Assembly (NCBI GenBank): GCA_019775845.1
Contig: JADQAV010000008.1
Location: forward strand, 62,001-126,000
Direction of reading: 5' to 3'
Length of the DNA stretch: 64,000 nt
Source: Myrmaecium sp. VS I D KN 1
Lineage: Eukaryota; Ascomycota; Dothideomycetes; Valsariales; Valsariaceae
Part shown: positions 57,841-64,000 of the stretch, one piece after another
Numbering within the stretch: position 1 is the first letter of the stretch
How the letters are laid out: every line of letters begins with the position of its first letter
Program-made: the position numbers and the translations under genes
Notes under the pieces: generated by a model
What the model was told of the DNA's origin: nothing
Databases searched by the model: none
The model's input: the letters and a program-made list of their open reading frames with translations, nothing else

Positions 57841-58408
57841 AGTAACCAGGCCGATTCGATTAGCTACTGCTTGGTACATTAGGTGGGCAGGGACAGGAGG
57901 CGCGCGGTCGGACCTTCGTTCGCCGGCGACTGGATACCCTGTCGGTCACAGTTGAGACGAGTGAGGCCGTGCCTTCAGGCCCTATGTACTGACATTCGCA
58001 ATCGCGGCGACGTTGCCGATTCAGGTTGCTATATCCCTAGCAAGTAGTACGATCTTCTAGAATAAGAAGCGCGATTAAAAACGGATAGAGGAGAGGGCCC
58101 GATCGAGGACGGCGAGGTGGGGACACGATTCAGGCGCCGGACTATTGTCTTGGAACACCTCGCAGCCGAGTATAAGAAGCTCCGTTGGATGCGTCCGGGG
58201 GTTATCCTTGTACCCTCATCGATCATGCCAAGCACCTCCTCTACCGGGCATGAATTTCAGGTATCTACTCCCGCCAAAGGCCGGCCATGCAAGTCATGCG
58301 ACCGACCCGACCAGCGTGTATCGCGCAGGCATTAGTATCCAGACAGCCGGCTAGTATAAGTGCTGCTTAGGCGATAATCTTACGTTAACATACGGGAATA
58401 TATTTATA
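57841..58408. other. Unassigned sequence
   Basis: A plus frame 58117-58335 and a minus frame 58235-58029 overlap; neither has a domain. Confidence 0.4.
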
Positions 58409-59690
58409 GTGTTGTCTTGCGCAGTAAGTGCAGTTCCGCAACAGATACTCTCCGTTAAAGGCAATGTCGCGACCGTCGCACTTATGCCACCGCTTGATGC
58501 CGCGGGCGCACGAGCGCACTGTCCGATGCGCGCAGGTAATGCGTACGCCCGCGGCGCAAGGCAACGACGGATAAATTCGTATCTTGAATATCGGTTAGTA
58601 AGAATAGTTCTGATTATATTATACCCAGGCTATTATACCTTCAAAATTGCTGACGATTTATGCCTCGCCTCTGGCAGCGCAGAGAGTCCGCTGGCTCTGA
58701 CGGTGGTGAGGTATGCGCGGCGAGGGAAAGCGCCACGTATACGCGGGCTAGACCGTATATCTCCCTGGTCGGAGAGAAGAATCGTATGGAGGCGAGCTGA
58801 AGAAATAGATCAGTATACAGGTCACGCAGAGGGAAAGGAGCCAGACATACCGCCTCGCGAGCAACGGCCACCAAATCACGGACGGCAGAGGCGATGCTCG
58901 ACACACTGGCGTTCAGGGACGCTACCTTACTACGCAAAGCGCGCGCCTCCTGTAGAGCCAGCACACCAACTTCGGTCGCATTGCGAGGAGCGTGCATTAG
59001 GCGAACGACGCCCTCCTTACGGCGTGCCACATGCTGCAGTTCCAGATAGCGCGTCACCTCTTTCTGAAAGGCCCAAAGGCCCTCAGGGGACACCATCGGT
59101 TGTGACAAGACCTTCAACAGCAAATTGGTATAGATGACACGATCGGCAGGGACCTGACAGGAGCGATCAGCATGCGTAAGCCAGGCGGGCACAACGAGCT
59201 TACCAAAACGCACGAGTTTCGGGCGCGAGAACAGTACGTGCAGTTTTTCACCAGCCGGAAGTCCTCGGTGGCATCGGGGTGCATGCGATAATTCTACGTG
59301 CGCAGCGCGACGGCGGAGAGGCCGTACCGGCGGAGGCGATATATTATGGAGGTAGCGAGGATCTGCCGGCCCGGGTTCTGAAAGTCGGCCTGCGGATCGA
59401 GCTGGCACGTATCCATGAACAGTATTAGGGTCGCCGCGCTACAGTAGGCCAGGTGCGGTGGTTTAGAGCGTCGTCAAGGGATGTCAGGTCGATAATCTGC
59501 TGCGTCGCGTTGGTAAAGCGCGCAACGTAACAGGGCGTAAAGCTTACCGTTAAATGTTTATACGCGCGGTATACCGCCTCTATCTCCGGGATCCGGCCCG
59601 CCTCGTCGATCCCTACGAAGGCCGTCCGGTCGCCGAAACAAGTGGCGATTAGGGGAGTAATAGGAGCATGGAGTTTCGCTGGAATATAGG
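58409..59690 (-). pseudogene. Two gene pieces with NCTYC motif
   Basis: Minus-strand segments NCTYCSRARNSC (59245-59210) followed by a GTAAGC donor, and NCTYCARQHYK (58435-58403). Between them an open stretch contains the helical segments VIYTNLLLKVLSQPMV and ALQEARALRSKVASLNASVS, a likely coiled coil. Upstream, GDRTAFVGIDEAGRIPEIEA (about 59630-59571) resembles GDRTFALDARGYPIIEAF near 63060. The pieces belong to the same unknown family as that at 52560. Whether any copy is whole cannot be decided by eye. Confidence 0.45.
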
Positions 59691-59762
59691 TGGGCGGAGA
59701 TCACGTCCGCCTTGATAGAGACGAGCGGAGGAATAGACCCACCTCTTGGAGCAGCTCTGCTG

Positions 59763-60760
59763 CTAGGCGCGCATGTTCAAATTGGTCTCTCCGTGCATGA
59801 GAGGAGTTGTCCAGCGGATTTTCCATGCGATCCGGTAGCTGATGGATGAATGGTTGGATTCTGGATGAATGGTTGGATATTGGATAGATGAAGGGGTCCT
59901 AGTCGGATGCTGGATGCTAGACGAGGCAAAATCTCGCCCCCTTGGCCGAGGTTCGATCAAGTCGCGATGTCTCCGGCCAAGAACTCTGCGGTCGGAGGAG
60001 CAACGACACCAACCAGCATGGCCCTCGGGCCCTTCCCCATAGCCTGAACCGCGTAAGTATCAATCTGAACGAGAGGAAGGGAAGTATATACCGCGACAGT
60101 GACACCATTGTCAGCTGTCGCTGTTCCAGGCGTGAACGCCGGCCACCCACTGCTCCACAGGAGCATGTATATTCACAGCCACAGGGCTGTCGATCTGCCA
60201 TGTCCAGACCGATCGGGCAATTGGCCTGGGAGCGCATCGTTGCCCGCGAGGAGAAGCATCCGAGACACTTTGGTACTGCACCAGGCTTCCAACTAATCGC
60301 AGTTTTCTTCATGCCAGCACCGTTGGATTTAGACATACCCATCCAAATGCTGTAAACGGGCGCTCACCACGCCGTTGGTTTCTCTCGTCACGGCGGTTAA
60401 TAGGTATATGCTTTAACGCTTCAACTGTTAACCCGACGAGCCGACGACTGCGTAGGTATTGAGCAAGCCTACTCCAGAGCGCTTCAAAACGTACATGCCC
60501 TCCAGTGCCGCAGCACCGCGAGCGACCGCGGGGACCAACAAATCCAGATAGGCATTGCTGTCAGTAGGGCTTTTCCCGGGGGTGGGAATCGCTCCACCAC
60601 CGCCCCTTTCTATGACGCCTGACCGGTTTTTGTAACCACGGACACTGGAACGGTCCGGCTTAATTTTAGATTATCGGATCATTGCCGGACGATACCGGCT
60701 TCTATCTGGAAGTTGAGACAGCTCCTTCAGGTTTCTTGCTTCTATTGATCCAGGAAGCCG
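59763..60760. other. Unassigned sequence with a Cys-rich minus frame
   Basis: The minus frame 60342-59917 has several Cys pairs (KCLGCFSS, CEYTCSCGAVGG) overlapping another frame at 60166-59957 (VQIDTYAVQAMGKGPRAMLV). Short TGGAT repeats lie near 59840-59890. No gene can be called. Confidence 0.35.
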
Positions 60761-62745
60761 CTTAGTTACCGAGCGCACGGAGTCTGCGAGCCGTCGGTGG
60801 GTCGCCTGGCCAGCGCTTCACTCTGGCTCCAAGTAGCCGAGACCCTGGAGAAGTAACGATTACCTGGTGTTTGATCAAATCCGAGGAAGGTATTGTCTCC
60901 AGTGTGAGCGTAGAGGCCCTCGGAATATTTGGGAAATGCACTGCAAGGGTCAACATGAGACAACCAAGGAGAGAGGAAAGCATACTCCCGAACGATGCCA
61001 ACCACCTCACCAGCCTTGGACCGAATATCCAGTTCTTCCTGACAAGGGCCCGAAGCCTTCTCCGCTGCTGACCTTTATGGCCTATTGGCAACCATGACTG
61101 CGATGTCTGACATTTGATCCTGAACGCGCTCGGGCGCCTGCAAAGAAGGCCATATCAGCGAGATACCTATGGGCCAAAGTGAGCCAAAGAAGCATACCAT
61201 GAAACAGTCCTGCCCTCTCTTAGCGCAGTACTAGCATCTCATCCCGGTGCTGTAGGTAGCGGAGACCAGTTAGCCTCGACGATGTGATGGGCGCGGAGTG
61301 CGGATGATGATTTGGGGGAAATAAGCACTCCGATACGACTTTCACTTACCAGGCTTGACTACAAACTCGATGTTCTCTCCGTACGCCGCAGGGCGTGGTA
61401 CCACCTCTTCACCCAACGTATTCTCAATCCGTCGAGCCCAATGTACGGATGCTCCAGCATAGTAACCCAGTTGTGATGACATCCGGCGTTGCGATGATGT
61501 AATGCGGCTCAGAACGCTTGCGCGCCCTATCGCCAGATACCGGTGTAACATCAGCAGGCTCATGAAATATCTTGCCGCTGCCCCTGAAGCAGGCGCAGGC
61601 GCGCGCATGCAGTGACGAAGCCTACAAAGCCCGACCGCACCTATACCGATGACCGCCTCACCCCTTCAAGAGCAAGCGAGACAGTCCAGACCAAGGGCGC
61701 TTGGCTGGGAAGTTAAACTATCCACGCATTAGATACGATCGAGCCGGCCCGACCGTTGTTGAGTCGGAGTCATCCTCCTCCTACTCAGGTGAATAGGACG
61801 GACGTCCCGCGAGCAGGCATCGCGGTTCTTGGAACGTGTATCCGCTTCGTAGATAGGTATGATCTCAGAGGGACGGAAACCCAAGCAAAGGCTAAATCGA
61901 CGATGGCGGGTTCCGCGAACGGAGGGCGCGCGCGCGCAACTCCGTCTTCATTCCCACCCGCCCGAAGAGCAGAGTATCGGGGCATCGACAGACCGCTGCC
62001 GGCCAGCTCGTCGGCTGGGTGACCGTGGCCCATAGCAAAGCTTGCAGGCGCTTATTCGCGACGAAGACGGTAGGCAAGCACCAGATGCCCATGCTCCATT
62101 TCGTCCGAACAAGACGGGGGAGGAGGGATCGATCTCACCTTCATATTGATCCTGGATGATGCGATAGGCCCAGCGCCATGCTGCGGCTGGGGGAGGCCGA
62201 AAGGGCACGGCTTACATCCAGCGTCCCCGTGCTCTGCGGCATACCATATCAAGCACCGCATGCATGGGTTGAGGCTTTTGTTTCCCCTTTCGGCGTCTGG
62301 AAGACGCTTCTTAGCTTCCAGGTTGTGAAATGGCGAGTATGACGAAAACACGTGGTTAGAAGGCCTCCACACATTTGCTGTCTCTGGAGAAGAGCTACAA
62401 CTGTCGCTGCCACGTGTCTAGGCCAAAAGCTTTTTGAAGAGGCCGGTGGCCTTATTGAAGGTTGCAATGCGCATCGAGGATAGGGCATGCGCTCCGTGAT
62501 GCCTTATTCCGCAGGTAGGATACCGCGCTGTTCCAGCTCGGTCTGTCCTTGTTTAATGAACGAGGTGACAGTAGAAGAGAAAGACCGGTATCTACTCACT
62601 TCGATATTGACGGGTTTAGCCACGTCTTGTAGACCTTGACGTTTGATATCGAGGCCCTCGACGGAATCAGCCTCTGCGGAGCCACAAGCACCGCGGCTAC
62701 CACCGGGCGGTATGTTAGCCTGTAAGCGAGTCAGAAGGAGCACAC
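60761..62745 (-). pseudogene. Gene pieces, minus strand, with possible splice sites
   Basis: Protein-like minus frames: 62743-62600 (ending in a GTGAGT donor; contains SVEGLDIKR), 62372-62052 with CMRCLIWYAAEHGDAGCKPC (a CX2CX12CX2C pattern that could bind zinc), 61608-61342 (YYAGASVHWARRIENTLGEE, ending at GTAAGT) and 61091-60762. They may be exons of one gene of the local family, but acceptors could not be fixed. Confidence 0.4.
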
Positions 62746-62844
62746 AAGGAAGCCACCGGAGAGGAGCAGACGTACCGTCCGCCGGTCTCCACCATGCCCG
62801 TACTATATTATTTCGCGTTTATAGTTAGCTAGGTGCTCGTACGC

Positions 62845-63204
62845 CTAGCTCCACGCCGCGGATAGGGTTATAGCGGGTCCCTCTAGATCCCCCAGGTGGA
62901 AGATCCTTAACCAGTCTATAATCTCCACGCTCTTATAGACGTGGTCACCGAAGCGAAGCTTATTAACCGTAAACATCGTCCCGTCCGTGCTACAGCCGAC
63001 CGTGAACGCCTCGATAATAGGGTAACCGCGAGCGTCGAGGGCGAAGGTTCTATCTCCTTTACTAGCCTTTAAGCGCGCGAACAGGCAGTATCCGCGCTCG
63101 ACTACGCGGCCGGTCTGGGGGTTATAAGTAAGGACTAGAGTATGTAGGCGCTCGGCGGCCGGGCAGCCTTTGGAAATAATACATGGACTGGAGCGCGGCA
63201 GCAC
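62845..63204 (-). other. Open frame of 119 codons, family piece
   Basis: Minus frame with GDRTFALDARGYPIIEAFTV followed by FTVNKLRFGDHVYKSVEIID, well-behaved composition, similar to the segment at 59571-59630. Probably an exon of the same unknown family. ATG at 63204 may be internal. Confidence 0.4.
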
Positions 63205-64000
63205 TACGGTTCAGAATGATGACTATCAAGCCCAGATACCTTAGTCAGTCATACAGACAAGTTCGTTCTTTCGGGTGGTTCCTACCTCACATCATTCCCT
63301 TCCCCTCTCGATGCCCAACCTTAGCTCAGGTGAGCGGAGTCGCCTTCCTCGTCTCAGAGGCCGCGGGAGTAGACAGCGTTGTGCAGGCGCATGGAACAGG
63401 CCCTCGTACATCTCCCACAGCGCCAGGGGAGAAACATCCGCTCGTTCAGCCATTTCCTCTGCTTCTTCTAGGATCAGACCGGAGTTCCAAAGGACCGAAT
63501 CGGTAGGCATGTCGTCAAAGGTAGCGACCACGTCGTGGGGTTTCCCGCTATTCCATCTTATCGCTGGCGCTTGACAGGTACCGTGAGTATATACCCTCCG
63601 CTGGAGAACCACGATCGGGCCTTCGTTGGGAGGCGCGGCGAGGCAGGCTGTCGGGTCTGGTTATTACTACAGCTAGCCAGACGCCGACCGGCCACTGGTG
63701 AACTTACGGACGACTTTTCATTCTTCTTTCAATTTTACTTTATCTCTTTACCCTAAACTTTAGGGTGATAACTTCGTCGTATTGAACTGGAAGAACGTCT
63801 CTACCTTCCTCGAATAGAAGGACCTCTTCCTCAGATTCATTGTCGCGGGTGCGGATATATAATGGGGAGCTTCGCGTGTTTTCGAAGCGGGCGATGTTAT
63901 GAGGTCGAAAACTATATAGAAGCAACTTCTTAGTGGGTAAAGCCCCCTTCTTGCTCAGCCACAACTCTATCATGGCTCCCTATGAAAGGTAGAGTTTTAG
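63205..64000 (-). other. Right-edge frames, unassigned
   Basis: Minus frames 63612-63292 (with a segment DDMPTDSVLWNSGLILEEAE) and 63973-63740 (LYIRTRDNESEEEVLLFEEG) look protein-like and could be upstream exons of the piece at 63204. The family is unknown and the gene may run off the window. Confidence 0.35.

Noticed and set aside
49500-64000. Telomere-linked helicase gene or telomere repeats
   Set aside because: No helicase motifs and no TTAGGG array were found, so a subtelomeric position is not claimed.
45000-64000. LTR retrotransposon or other virus-like element
   Set aside because: No reverse transcriptase, protease, integrase or capsid motifs and no long terminal repeats could be recognised.

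Overview
The window looks like a chromosome segment of a filamentous ascomycete (Pezizomycotina, most likely Sordariomycetes). Evidence: short GT..AG introns of about 48-90 nt with CTRAC-type branch points, GC-rich third codon positions, a Kex2-processed secreted GH12 glucanase, a fungal DHA1-type MFS transporter, a fungal HNH-domain protein and an intron-containing tRNA-Asp. No telomere repeat is seen.

Layout. 1-524: the 5' part of a secreted GH12 endoglucanase gene (minus strand), running off the left edge. 4632-5948: HNH-domain protein. 6461-6556: tRNA-Asp(GTC) with a 24-nt intron. 11796-13629: DHA1 MFS exporter with two introns. 13.7-25 kb is almost gene-free but contains a U2-like snRNA gene (about 18603-18842, minus strand). 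25-40 kb is a run of lineage-specific, low-complexity protein genes; four of them (27992, 29490, 31894, 37506) share a 5'-UTR intron that ends at or a few bases before the ATG and a short basic N-terminal helix, suggesting one locally expanded family. 42.5-43.5 kb holds a second snRNA-like gene (minus strand) with a perfect Sm site, transcribed divergently from a gene for an 88-residue Sm-fold protein that resembles SmE. From about 45.9 kb to the right edge the sequence is a patchwork of decayed, repeated gene pieces, mostly on the minus strand, interrupted by an 848-bp fold-back element with TA target-site duplications.

Most interesting point. Two loci 24 kb apart, both on the minus strand, share a TATA box, an upstream element (GCTTTCAATCT[G]ACTAAT), stem-loops followed by an Sm-like site, and a terminal hairpin with conserved outer strands and a different inner stem. 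The first carries the U2 signature up to and including TTAGATCAAG but a changed branch-point recognition hexamer (GCAGCG instead of GTAGTA). The second lies about 190 bp from a divergent Sm-like protein gene. Together they could be parts of an accessory or variant Sm-type RNP. This is inference from sequence features alone; no alignment or folding program was run.
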